This document shows, one piece after another, positions 53,488-61,565 of a stretch of DNA of 64,000 nucleotides. A program made the translations under genes and the position numbers. Under the pieces are notes generated by a model. That model saw only the letters and a list, made by a program, of their open reading frames with translations. It was not told the DNA's origin and did no database searches. The stretch comes from VRUE01 sp963702575 (GTDB lineage: Bacteria; Actinomycetota; Thermoleophilia; Solirubrobacterales; 70-9): positions 530,447 to 594,446 of the forward strand of contig CAVPCU010000006.1 in assembly GCA_963702575.1 (NCBI GenBank). The letters are read 5' to 3'. Within the stretch, counting starts at the first letter, position 1; each line of letters starts with the position of its first letter.

Positions 53488-53931
53488 GCTGAAGAGGTGG
53501 AATGGGATGCCCGCCGCCTCGCCGGACTCGCCGGGGAGGAGGTCGTGGCGCCCCAGTCGCCGCTCGAGCAGGCGCCAGCGGGCGAGCAGGAGCAGAGATC
53601 CATCGGGCGAGAGGACGCGCGCCACCTCGCCGGCACGCAGAGGGCCGCCGCAGTGGACGACGAGGTCGAAGAAGTCGTCGGGATAGGGCAGGGCGCGGCC
53701 GGGCGCGTGCTTGAAGGCGACCCTGCCCTCGGGGTCGAGCCCGACGCGAGCGGTGGCCTCCCGGATCGCCTCCGCCGAGCGGTCGACCCCGCGCACGCGG
53801 GCGGAGGGGTACTCGCGCGCCAGGAAGAGGACGCCGTCGCCCTCCCCGCAGCCGATCGCGAGGATCCGCTCGGGCCGGCCGGGGACGCGCAGGACGGCTG
53901 TGGCCAGGGCGGTGAGCAGGGGCGTCGGCAC
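53470..53931 (-). CDS. Small class I methyltransferase
   Basis: About 153 residues from GTG 53931: ILAIGCGEGDGVLFLAREYP (SAM loop), VRGVDRSAEAIREA and FFDLVVHCGGP. Shorter than typical class I enzymes, lacking a lid domain. Longer upstream reading exists but overlaps the divergent cyclophilin gene and looks non-coding. Lies just upstream of the lipid kinase operon. Confidence 0.68.
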   Translation of the reverse strand: MPTPLLTALATAVLRVPGRPERILAIGCGEGDGVLFLAREYPSARVRGVDRSAEAIREATARVGLDPEGRVAFKHAPGRALPYPDDFFDLVVHCGGPLRAGEVARVLSPDGSLLLLARWRLLERRLGRHDLLPGESGEAAGIPFHLFSPRICS

Positions 53932-53958
53932 GATCCGATCATCTAGGATCGGGCGCCT

Positions 53959-54633
53959 ATGGAGGGCGCCGGGGACCGAACGAAGTTGATCGCGTTGGGT
54001 GTCTTCGCCGTGATCGCGGCGGCGATCGTGGCCGCGATCCTGGTTGCCCGCAGCGGCGGCGATAGCGGCTCGGCCTCGAGCGCGGCCGGCTGCAAGCAGG
54101 TGGCGGCGCCGAAGCCGAAGCACGTCAGCTACAGCGCGCCGAAGCAGACGGTCAAGCCGGGCGAAAAGCTGACCGCGGTGGTCGCGACGAGCTGCGGCAC
54201 CTTCGACATCGCACTCGATAGCCAGCGCGCGCCGAAGATCGTCAACTCCTTCGTCTTCCTCGCCGAAAAGGGTTTCTACGACGGCCTCGACTTCCACCGC
54301 GTCGTGCCCGAGTTCGTCATCCAGGGTGGCGACCCGCTCGGCAACGGCAGCGGCGGGCCCGGCTACAGCGTGGTCGAGAAGCCGCCCGCCAACCTCTCCT
54401 ACACCAAGGGGATCGTGGCGATGGCCAAGGGCGGGACCGATCCGCCGGGGTCTGCGGGAAGTCAGTTCTTCGTCGTCACCGGAGCGAACGCCGGACTACC
54501 GCCCGAATACGCCCTGCTCGGCAAGGTCGACAAGGGTATGGGCACGGTCGAACGGATCGGCAAGCTCGGCACGCCGGCCGAAAAACCGAAGCAGACCGTG
54601 CTGATCGAAAAGCTCTCGATCGAAAAGGGCTAG
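53959..54633 (+). CDS. Membrane-anchored cyclophilin-type peptidyl-prolyl isomerase
   Basis: 224 residues. An N-terminal transmembrane helix (ALGVFAVIAAAIVAAILVA), a linker, then the cyclophilin core: GFYDGLDFHRVVPEFVIQGGD, GGPGYSVVEKP, GSAGSQFFVV and LLGKVDKGM. It acts on proline bonds of exported proteins. The Trp of human CypA's drug site is not evident. Its stop overlaps the convergent hydrolase by three bases. Confidence 0.9.
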   Translation: MEGAGDRTKLIALGVFAVIAAAIVAAILVARSGGDSGSASSAAGCKQVAAPKPKHVSYSAPKQTVKPGEKLTAVVATSCGTFDIALDSQRAPKIVNSFVFLAEKGFYDGLDFHRVVPEFVIQGGDPLGNGSGGPGYSVVEKPPANLSYTKGIVAMAKGGTDPPGSAGSQFFVVTGANAGLPPEYALLGKVDKGMGTVERIGKLGTPAEKPKQTVLIEKLSIEKG

Positions 54634-55500
54634 GGCGCGAAGAACTCGAGCGCGCGCTCGGCGACCAGGTCGGGCCGCTCGTCGGCGGTGAAGTGGCCGC
54701 AGCCGGGGACCTCCTCGACCGTCATCTCGTCGGCGTGGCGCTCGTAGCCGGCGAGCATCTCGGGCCGGATCGCCGCGTCGTCGGTCCCGAACAGCATCCG
54801 GGTGGGCACGGTGAGGCGCTGGTCGAGGTAGCGGCCGCGCAAGATTGGCTCGACCTCGCGCAGGTTGAAGACGCGGTACATCTGCACCGCGGCGCGCGCC
54901 CGGTCGGGCTCGGCGAGGTTGTCGGCGAAGGCGGCGATCGTCGCCGGGTCCCACGCGTCGCGGACGGTCGAGCCGCCGACCAGCACCTTGGGCACGAACC
55001 TGCCGCTGCTGTGGAGGCGGTAGCCGATGCCGGGAGAGAGGACCAGCAGTTGGTACCAGAAGCGCCAAGCCTGAGGGAGCATCCGCCGGCGGCTCGAGCC
55101 AGGGGGTGACGATGTTGAGCGCCAGGTAGCGTTCGAAGCGATGCGGCGCCTTGAGGCAGAGGAGGAAGCCGATCCAGCCGCCCCAGTCGTGGCCGACCAG
55201 CTTGACCCGCTCGATCCCCAACGCGTCGAGCACGGCGAGCACGTCGTCGGCGAGGTTCTCCTTCTCGTAGCCCCTCGGCGGAGCGTCGGACCAGCCGAAG
55301 CCGCGCAGGTCCATCGCCAGCACCCGGTGGCGGTCGGCCAGGGCCGGCATCAGGTGGCGCCACTCGTACCAGTGCTGCGGCCAGCCGTGCAGGCAGAGGA
55401 CGACGTCCTCGCCGGAGCCCGCTTCGGCGACGTGGAAGTCCAGGCCGCGGGCGCGGACGGCGCGGTGGACGGCGCCGTCGACCTCGGGCATCGCGGTCAT
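54630..55500 (-). CDS. Alpha/beta hydrolase, epoxide hydrolase/dehalogenase-like (frameshifted)
   Basis: N-terminal half: oxyanion segment LCLHGWPQHWYEW and nucleophile elbow GHDWGGWIGF with Asp, as in epoxide hydrolases and haloalkane dehalogenases. C-terminal half, one frame over after about 55072-55080 (an apparent extra C in CTCCCT): cap region PQAWRFWYQLLVLSPG, LFGTDDAAI and catalytic His in GCGHFTADERPDLV. Together they form one ~290-residue protein. ATG 55500 start; GTG 55506 possible. Confidence 0.8.
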
Positions 55501-55541
55501 GCGCACAACCTATAGGCGCGCGGCTTTACTACCCTGGGCGC

Positions 55542-56042
55542 ATGGCGAAGGTCGACGTGGGGGACGCGGCACCCGACTTCGAGCTGCCCGGAACCGGGGG
55601 AAAGACCTACCGCCTCTCCGACTACCGCGGCCGCAACGTCGTCCTCGCTTTCTACCCGGGCGACGAAACCACCGTCTGCACGGCGCAGTTCTGCTCCTAC
55701 CGCGACAAGTCGGAGCGGATCGATGAGCTCGACGCCGAGGTGCTGGGGATCTCGCCGCAGTCGGTCGGCTCGCACGAGCACTGGGCACAGGAGCAGAGCC
55801 TCAACGTCCCGCTGCTGGCCGACGAGGACCTGGGCGTGAGCAAGCGCTACGGCGTCACCGCCTGGCTTGGCCCGCTGGCGCGCTTCACCGAGTTGAAGGA
55901 GACGCCGGGCGGCCGCTACATCATGCGGGCGATCTTCGTCGTCGACGGCGAGGGGATCGTGCGCTACAAGCACGTCTCGCGCACCGGCTCGACCTTCCAG
56001 ACGGTCGACGACCTCGAGCAGGCAGTCGCGGCCCTGGCCTGA
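55542..56042 (+). CDS. Peroxiredoxin (BCP/AhpC-TSA type)
   Basis: 166 residues with GDAAPDFELPGTGG, VLAFYPGDETTVCTAQFCSYRD (peroxidatic Cys in TTVC, second Cys five residues later) and VDGEGIVRYKHVS. Reduces peroxides with thiol donors. Stop overlaps the next gene's ATG by one base. Confidence 0.92.
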   Translation: MAKVDVGDAAPDFELPGTGGKTYRLSDYRGRNVVLAFYPGDETTVCTAQFCSYRDKSERIDELDAEVLGISPQSVGSHEHWAQEQSLNVPLLADEDLGVSKRYGVTAWLGPLARFTELKETPGGRYIMRAIFVVDGEGIVRYKHVSRTGSTFQTVDDLEQAVAALA

Positions 56043-56896
56043 TGCCGCCCGAGGCGCGGCCCTTCGGCGCCGGCGAGGGGCTGACGATCCGCGGCGAGAG
56101 CGCGGGGGAGGGGCCGCCGGTCGTCCTCTGCCACGGCATCACCGCGACCCGGCGCTACGTCCTGCACGGCTCGCGGGTGCTCGAGCGGGCGGGCCACACG
56201 GTGATCTCCTACGACGCCCGCGCGCACGGCGAGTCGGACCCCGCCCCGGCGGGGGAGGGTTATGGATACCCGGAGCTGGTGGGGGACCTCGAATCGGTCG
56301 TGGCGGAGACGGTCGGCGAGGGTCCCTTCGTCCTCGCCGGGCACTCGATGGGAGCGCACACCGCGGTCGCCTACGCGCTGCGCCACCCGGATCGCCTCGC
56401 CGGCCTGGTCGCGATCGGGCCGGTGTATCGGGGCGAGATCTCCGAGCAGGCGCTCTCCTTCTGGGACGGCCTCTCGGCGGCGTTGGAGCGGGGAGGGGTC
56501 GAGGGTTTCCTCGCCTACCTCGAGCTCGAGCAGGGCTTCGACCCGAGCTGGCGCGACGCGATCGTCCGCTTCACCCGCGAGCGGATGCTGCTGCACCGCC
56601 ACTTGGACGCCCTCGCCGAGGCGCTGTGCCAGGTGCCGCGCTCGCGGCCCTTCGGCGAGCTGGCGGAGCTGGAGGCGCTCGAGCTGCCGGCGCTGGTCGT
56701 CGCCAGCCACGACGCGGCCGACCCCGGTCACCCGCGCGAGGTGGCCGAGGCCTACGCCGAGGCGCTGCCGGGGGCGCGCCTGATCGGCGAGGACGAGGGC
56801 GAGTCGCCGCTCGCCTGGCAGGGAGGGAAGCTCTCGCGCGAGCTCGCCGCCTTCTGCGCCGAGCCCGCGGTGGCGGGGGCTTTAGGGCCCGCGTAG
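56042..56896 (+). CDS. Alpha/beta hydrolase
   Basis: 284 residues: VVLCHGITATRRYVLHGS, Ser nucleophile in LAGHSMGAHTAVAYAL, and a late segment LVVASHDAADPGHPREVAE with Asp and His. An ordinary esterase/lipase-like hydrolase of unknown substrate, co-transcribed with the peroxiredoxin. Confidence 0.85.
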   Translation: MPPEARPFGAGEGLTIRGESAGEGPPVVLCHGITATRRYVLHGSRVLERAGHTVISYDARAHGESDPAPAGEGYGYPELVGDLESVVAETVGEGPFVLAGHSMGAHTAVAYALRHPDRLAGLVAIGPVYRGEISEQALSFWDGLSAALERGGVEGFLAYLELEQGFDPSWRDAIVRFTRERMLLHRHLDALAEALCQVPRSRPFGELAELEALELPALVVASHDAADPGHPREVAEAYAEALPGARLIGEDEGESPLAWQGGKLSRELAAFCAEPAVAGALGPA

Positions 56897-56920
56897 GGCC
56901 GGCGCGTTAGCGTTGCGGCG

Positions 56921-57352
56921 ATGAGAGTGCCGGCAGAGGGGACGTTGCGCGCCGTCGCGACCTTCGTCGCCGCCTTCGGTATCGGCATCGCCGCCTACAT
57001 CGCGATCGCCGACTCCGGCGGCGGCTCGCCCGTCTGCCTGGCCGGCGGCACGGGCTGTGAGACCGTCGCCAACAGCTCCTACTCGCACCTCCTTGGCGTC
57101 AACGTCGCGGTCTTCGGGATCGTCGGCTACGTCGTGCTGCTAGCCGCGGCGCTGCTGCGCGGCGACGCGGCGCGGATGGCCGGCTTCGGCGTCTCCCTGG
57201 CCGGCTTCGGCTTCAGCGTCTACCTGACCTACCTCGAGCTGTTCAAGATCGAAGCGATCTGCCAGTGGTGCGTCGCCAGCGCGGTGCTGATGACCGTCCT
57301 CTTCGCCTTGAACGCGGCCCGCATGGTCGGCTACGTTGGGAAGCCTGCATGA
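56921..57352 (+). CDS. Vitamin K epoxide reductase (VKOR) homologue
   Basis: 143 residues, four hydrophobic helices, active-site CQWC near residue 110 and the loop cysteines in CLAGGTGCETV. It passes electrons from a DsbA-like partner to quinone, performing disulfide formation outside the membrane in actinobacteria. The partner gene follows with an ATGA overlap. Confidence 0.92.
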   Translation: MRVPAEGTLRAVATFVAAFGIGIAAYIAIADSGGGSPVCLAGGTGCETVANSSYSHLLGVNVAVFGIVGYVVLLAAALLRGDAARMAGFGVSLAGFGFSVYLTYLELFKIEAICQWCVASAVLMTVLFALNAARMVGYVGKPA

Positions 57353-58110
57353 GCGGGAAGAGCTCGAGGGAGGAACGGCGAGAGGAGCGCCTCCACGAGA
57401 GCGAAGGCGAGCAGGCGGAGCGGCGCAAGCGCCTGCTCCAGGTCGCCAGCGCGGCCGTGTTCCTCGCGGTCGTCGCGGTGGCGGTCGTGATCGTCGTGGC
57501 CGGCGGGAGCAGCAGCAGCGGCGACACCAAGCTCGAGGACGTCGGGGTGGTCGGCACCGAGCTGAAGGGCATCCCGCAGCACGGCCTCGTCCTCGGCGAG
57601 CCGCAGGCGAAGGTGACGCTCTATGAGTACGGCGACCTCCAGTGCCCGGTCTGCAAGGCCTTCTCGGAAGAAATCGTCCCCGAAGTGATCGACGCCCGGG
57701 TGCGGGGCGGCGAAGCGAAGGTCGATTTCCGCAACTACACGATCATCGGCCCCGAATCGATCCCCGCCGGCGCCGCGGCGATCGCCGCCGGGATGCAGGG
57801 CCGCGGCTGGAATTATGTAGACCTCTTCTACCGCAACCAGGGCATCGAGGATTCCGGCTACGTGACGGACGCGTTCATGTCCGAAGTCGCCCGCAAGGCC
57901 GGCGTCCCGGACATCGCGAGGTGGAACCGGGACCGCAAGAGCCCGAAGGTCCTAGAAGAAGTCGAAGCGACCACCGCCGAGGCGCAGAAGCTCGGCTTCA
58001 CCGGCACGCCGTCGTTCGCCGTCGAAGGCCCAGCCACCAACGGCGTCAAGACCATAGGCGGCGCACCGTCGCTGGACGAACTCGAAAGCGCAATCGAAGC
58101 AGCGAACTGA
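57349..58110 (+). CDS. DsbA-like thioredoxin-fold protein, membrane-anchored
   Basis: 253 residues. Charged N-terminus, one transmembrane helix (~31-51), thioredoxin_4 domain with CPVC (Cys99/Cys102) in YEYGDLQCPVCKAF, cis-Pro segment TGTPSFAVEG. Introduces disulfides into exported proteins; reoxidised by the VKOR next door. Confidence 0.92.
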   Translation: MSGKSSREERREERLHESEGEQAERRKRLLQVASAAVFLAVVAVAVVIVVAGGSSSSGDTKLEDVGVVGTELKGIPQHGLVLGEPQAKVTLYEYGDLQCPVCKAFSEEIVPEVIDARVRGGEAKVDFRNYTIIGPESIPAGAAAIAAGMQGRGWNYVDLFYRNQGIEDSGYVTDAFMSEVARKAGVPDIARWNRDRKSPKVLEEVEATTAEAQKLGFTGTPSFAVEGPATNGVKTIGGAPSLDELESAIEAAN

Positions 58111-58291
58111 CCCCCGCAGATATCCAGGTTCACATAACCACCATTATCGTGCGTTGTCAGGTAGTGGGTCAGTTCGAATCGACCCTAGATTCGCCCGGCC
58201 GATTCCTCTAGCTTCGCCTGCGACAAGAGACCGAAGCGGCGGGGGCGCTGCGCTAACAGCCCCCCGCCCGGCACAGGAGGGATTAGCTCCC

Positions 58292-58579
58292 ATGCACGAC
58301 CAGCCTAATGCGGGCGACTCGCCCAGCGAAGCAGACGACGTACGGGACCAGGGCGTCGTCCTGATCCACGTCCTCATGCGGCACCCCACGCTGCTGACGG
58401 TCCCCGATCTCGTCCGCGAGATCACCAGCGGCTCTGAGGACTTCGCCGAGGGCGACAACGTAGAGCGGGCGATCCGCGACCTCACCGGCTACGGGCTGCT
58501 GCATTGCCCCGGCGGAATGGTCGTGCCGACTCCCGCCGCCCTGCGCTTCTTGAAGATCCTCTACGAAGGGAACTGCTGA
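58292..58579 (+). CDS. Small winged-helix-like protein
   Basis: 95 residues with the pattern VLIHVLMRHPTLLTVPDLVREI then VERAIRDLTGYGLLHCPGGMVVPT, which reads like a winged helix (recognition helix and beta wing). AGGAGGG lies 13 bases upstream. Probably a regulator; target unknown. About 180 bases before it contain no gene. Confidence 0.6.
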   Translation: MHDQPNAGDSPSEADDVRDQGVVLIHVLMRHPTLLTVPDLVREITSGSEDFAEGDNVERAIRDLTGYGLLHCPGGMVVPTPAALRFLKILYEGNC

Positions 58580-58590
58580 GGCGGCGTGAT

Positions 58591-58668
58591 GTTTCTCGGG
58601 GGCCGGGGTCTGCGCCGCTCTCACCCGACGGCGGCGTGCTCGCAGGGAGGCACCGGCCCCCGAGAAAC
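58591..58668. repeat. Large hairpin, 16-bp perfect stem
   Basis: GTTTCTCGGGGGCCGG (58591-58606) and CCGGCCCCCGAGAAAC (58653-58668) are exact complements around a 46-base GC-rich loop. It lies 11 bases after a stop codon. No T-tract. Could be a terminator, a stable RNA or a remnant of a small element. Confidence 0.7.
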
Positions 58669-58703
58669 CTCTCGCGGTCGGACGCGACGGCTACCCTGTG
58701 GCC

Positions 58704-58937
58704 ATGGCTAAGCAGTCGCGCAAGCCGGCGGATCTGAACAAGCTCGCCTCAGCGATAGTTGATGAGGCGACGAGCAATACGCCGCCCGCTGACGATGGGA
58801 AAGACCCCGCAGCCGTCACTTTGGGCCGTAGGGGCGGCTTGAAGGGGGGCAAGGCCCGAGCGGCATCAATGACTGCCGAAGAGCGAAGCGCCGCCGCGAG
58901 AAAAGCAGCCAAGGCGCGCTGGAAACGAAGCGAATAG
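58704..58937 (+). CDS. Small basic GGLKGGKAR-type protein
   Basis: 77 residues, C-terminal half Gly/Lys/Ala-rich: LGRRGGLKGGKARAASM then AARKAAKARWKR. Short proteins with this motif are widespread and resemble nucleic-acid-binding tails, but have no settled function. Ends directly against the convergent protease gene. Confidence 0.65.
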   Translation: MAKQSRKPADLNKLASAIVDEATSNTPPADDGKDPAAVTLGRRGGLKGGKARAASMTAEERSAAARKAAKARWKRSE

Positions 58938-59840
58938 CTAAATCAGCAGGGATGCCTTGCGCCCCTCGTAGAGGCGCATATCCGGAGTGCCCAGGGCGAG
59001 CCGCATTTGGACATAGAGCCGCCAATAGGCACGCCAGAGCGAGTCATCATGCTCCAGAAACCTGACATTGAGCCCTAGATCGCGGGCCTTCTCGGAGTCG
59101 ATCACGGCCGCGTGCGAGAGGTGCTTCTTCACGTTGCCTAGGTCGGCCGCTATCTTCTCGGCGAGCTCCGGATCGTCCTTCAGCATGTATTTCTTCAGGA
59201 AGGCGGCAGCGAATTGCTCAGAGCGTTCGATGGCCTTCCGGCAGAAGTCGATCAGCGCGGGGTCGAGCTTGTCTAGGAGGGGGAAGTACGCAGGCGAGAG
59301 ATCGCCATCGCCGGTTTTTTCTTGGATCTCGGTAAGACCGTCGAGGAAGGACTGTGCGGGCCGTGCCATCTGCTCACCCGATGCCGTAGTGATGAAGACC
59401 TGGGGGTCAATCGGCCCCAACTCAGAAGGCTCGCCCATTACGATCTCGTCGGCCGCAACAGCGATCAGCGTCCCTGCGCTCTTCGCGCTGTCGGGGACGA
59501 TCACCCGGAAGTCAGCCTCCTTAACGCGCTTGCGGCACAACAGCACGATCCGCTCTGCCTGATCAATATCTCCCCCCGGCGTATGCAACATGAGATCGAG
59601 GGATTCGCCTGCCTTCACATCGTCCAGCAAATCCACAAATGGCGGAATGTCAATGCTGCCGATAGAGGTGTTCGGCCCAGCGATGTAGGCGATAAGCCGT
59701 CGGCCGGTCTCGGTTTCGATTCGCCGAAGCTGATCCTGCCTTGCGTAGCGGGCGCTCTCCAGCGCATGAAAGAGAGGCGTCTGCGGCGGCTCTGCCGCTA
59801 GACCCTCTTCCTTCTTTTCGTCTGAGTCTTGCTCAGACAC
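58938..59840 (-). CDS. SppA/ClpP-fold serine protease (SDH family)
   Basis: About 300 residues. Crotonase-like fold segments LMLHTPGGDIDQAERIV and VIVPDSAKSAGTLIAVAAD (Ser nucleophile in KSAG), then ELGPIDPQVF, as in the serine dehydrogenase proteinase/SppA-like group. No transmembrane segment is obvious. I chose GTG 59840; the frame stays open to an ATG at 59990, but the added 50 residues look non-conserved. Role unknown, possibly membrane-protein turnover or defence. Confidence 0.75.
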   Translation of the reverse strand: MSEQDSDEKKEEGLAAEPPQTPLFHALESARYARQDQLRRIETETGRRLIAYIAGPNTSIGSIDIPPFVDLLDDVKAGESLDLMLHTPGGDIDQAERIVLLCRKRVKEADFRVIVPDSAKSAGTLIAVAADEIVMGEPSELGPIDPQVFITTASGEQMARPAQSFLDGLTEIQEKTGDGDLSPAYFPLLDKLDPALIDFCRKAIERSEQFAAAFLKKYMLKDDPELAEKIAADLGNVKKHLSHAAVIDSEKARDLGLNVRFLEHDDSLWRAYWRLYVQMRLALGTPDMRLYEGRKASLLI

Positions 59841-60122
59841 GGTAGTCGCGCCTGATGCTGCGCTGAGGGCGGTAAAGCCCCCGGGGCGCGTCACCCGAAC
59901 GCATCTGGTCGTATCCCTCTCGCCGTTTCCGATAGCGCCGAAGTGCATCCGACAGCGAAGCTCGGCGGTCAGACTGTTGGTTCCGCTCATCGCGGCTGCT
60001 GGCTAGTGATTCATGCACCGTTGCCGCTCCTTTCGTTACGAGCGTTGGAAACAACTGTAGTCAACGGTTCGGACGGATGCTAGCTACCTTTTCTGTCCGA
60101 CCGCTTACGCATAATGGTCAGT

Positions 60123-60956
60123 ATGAACAGGTTGTCCACGGAGAAGCGTGCCCAGATCATCGGCTGCCTGGTCGAGGGCAACAGCATCCGGGCGACCGTC
60201 CGAATGACCGGCGCGGCTAAGAACACGATCACGAAACTGCTGGTCGACGTAGGGACCGCCGCCTCGGATTACCAGGATGCCGTCCTGCGTGATCTGCCGT
60301 GCAAGACGATCCAGGCCGACGAGATTTGGTCCTTCGTCGGCAAGAAGGCCAAAAACGTCCGCGACGACGAGAAGGGCCAGGAAGTCGGCGATGTCTGGAC
60401 CTGGGTTGCTATCGACGCCGACTCCAAGCTCGCCGTGAACTGGCTCGTGGGACAGCGCGACTGGCGGGACTGCTGGACCTTCATCGAGGGCGTGAAGGAA
60501 CGCGTCAACGGCCGCATTCAGCTGAGCACCGACGGGCATTCGAGCTACCGCGGGGCCGTGGGCCTCGTCTTCGAGGGCGAGATCGATTGGGCCACCATCG
60601 CCAAGCAGTACCGCTCCGAGCGGCTTGGAGAGGCCCGCTACAGCCCGCCGGTTTGCACGGGTGTGAAGAAGACGACGCGGCTCGGCGATCCCGACATGAA
60701 CAAGGTCTCGACGAGCTACGTGGAGCGCCAGAACTTGACGATGCGGATGGGGATGCGGCGCTTCACGCGGCTGACCAACGCGTTCAGCAAGCGCGTTGAG
60801 AACCTTGCTCACGCCGTCAGCCTTCACTTCCTCTACTACAACTTCGCCCGGTCTCACTCGGCGCTGAAGCAGCGCTATCCCCGGACGCCTGCGATGGCGG
60901 CGGGAGTGACTGATCACGTCTGGCCTCTGGAAGAGATCGCGGCACTTTTGGACTGA
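60123..60956 (+). CDS. IS1-like DDE transposase
   Basis: 277 residues. N-terminal HTH (RATVRMTGAAKNTITKLLVDVG), DDE-type core with ADEIWSFVGKKAKN, LSTDGHSSY and a C-terminal YVERQNLTMRMGMRRF, then FNYNFARSHSAL-like ending (YYNFARSHSALKQRYP). This is the single-frame IS1-type transposase layout. No terminal inverted repeats were found around it, so it may be a fragmentary or solo gene. ATG 60123 preferred over 60114. Confidence 0.8.
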   Translation: MNRLSTEKRAQIIGCLVEGNSIRATVRMTGAAKNTITKLLVDVGTAASDYQDAVLRDLPCKTIQADEIWSFVGKKAKNVRDDEKGQEVGDVWTWVAIDADSKLAVNWLVGQRDWRDCWTFIEGVKERVNGRIQLSTDGHSSYRGAVGLVFEGEIDWATIAKQYRSERLGEARYSPPVCTGVKKTTRLGDPDMNKVSTSYVERQNLTMRMGMRRFTRLTNAFSKRVENLAHAVSLHFLYYNFARSHSALKQRYPRTPAMAAGVTDHVWPLEEIAALLD

Positions 60957-61157
60957 GAAGAGTTGGGCCGCCCCCCAGAAGTAGTTCGCCAAGGCGGAGA
61001 GCGGCCCCCATTGAGCAAGCGACTCAGACCATAGGCAGGCAACCAGACGTTCCGGTTTAGCGTCTAGTGCGTTCTGTAGCTTGGCCACAGCCCCTCGGCA
61101 GGAGACCCGCCAAGGCCGCCTGTGGGCAGGGGAAAGCAAGCATCAGGAGGTTGTTGA

Positions 61158-61307
61158 ATGAACAGCACTGGCCACAAGTGCCAGCGGTCGGGGATCTATC
61201 AAAGCGACTGCTGTACGGAGCGCATTGCTCTGAGCAACGGCGAGACGTTTCCGCCATGCTCTGGGTGCAGCCGAGCCGCTAACTGGACGCTGATCCAGCC
61301 GACCTGA
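61158..61307 (+). CDS. 49-residue cysteine-rich (zinc-ribbon-like) protein
   Basis: An ATG at 61158 preceded by AGGAGG with a 7-base gap opens a 49-codon frame. It contains KCQRSGIYQSDCCTERIALS and ETFPPCSGCSRAANWTLI, with CxxC-type pairs and the GIYQ…C…E.IAL..GETFPPC pattern of YjzC-like small proteins. Probably a small metal-binding protein. Length and start are well supported; function unknown. The rest of 60957-61157 is non-coding to my eye. Confidence 0.72.
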   Translation: MNSTGHKCQRSGIYQSDCCTERIALSNGETFPPCSGCSRAANWTLIQPT

Positions 61308-61376
61308 TGAACCGTCTTCCGCTGCCGGATTCCTCGTAGCGGGAGATCGCAGCCGGGGAATACCCGAGCAGCATTC
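61279..61376 (-). pseudogene. Possible C-terminal gene fragment cut by IS21 copy 2
   Basis: The minus-strand frame reading from the element outward is LLGYSPAAISRYEESGSG…, with a stop at 61279. The LGYSPAAIS segment looks like the C-terminal end of CaiB/BaiF CoA-transferases, but the match is short. It overlaps the small cysteine-rich gene by 29 bases. Low confidence. Confidence 0.25.
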
Positions 61377-61470
61377 TGACGGCGGCCATGAGAATCTCCC
61401 CATAGGCGGCCACCGGAACTCCCCGCTGGCGGTCACCAAACCTCCCCAGTGGCGGCCATCGGATCTCCCC
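61377..61470. repeat. IS21 terminal array, left end of copy 2
   Basis: Four degenerate units with GGCCA/GGTCA at 61384, 61408, 61431 and 61454 (spacing 24, 23, 23), each followed by CTCCCC. Confidence 0.72.
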
Positions 61471-61565
61471 ACCGACGACTGAAAACCGCCGGCCGAGACG
61501 GCCGGTGCCGACCGCCCGCCTCGCTACGGCTCGCCCCTTCGGCAAGCAGACGAGGAGGCGTCGGA

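Noticed and set aside
60000..61157. Complete IS1-type element around the transposase gene
   Set aside because: I could not find terminal inverted repeats or a target duplication on both sides of 60123-60956.
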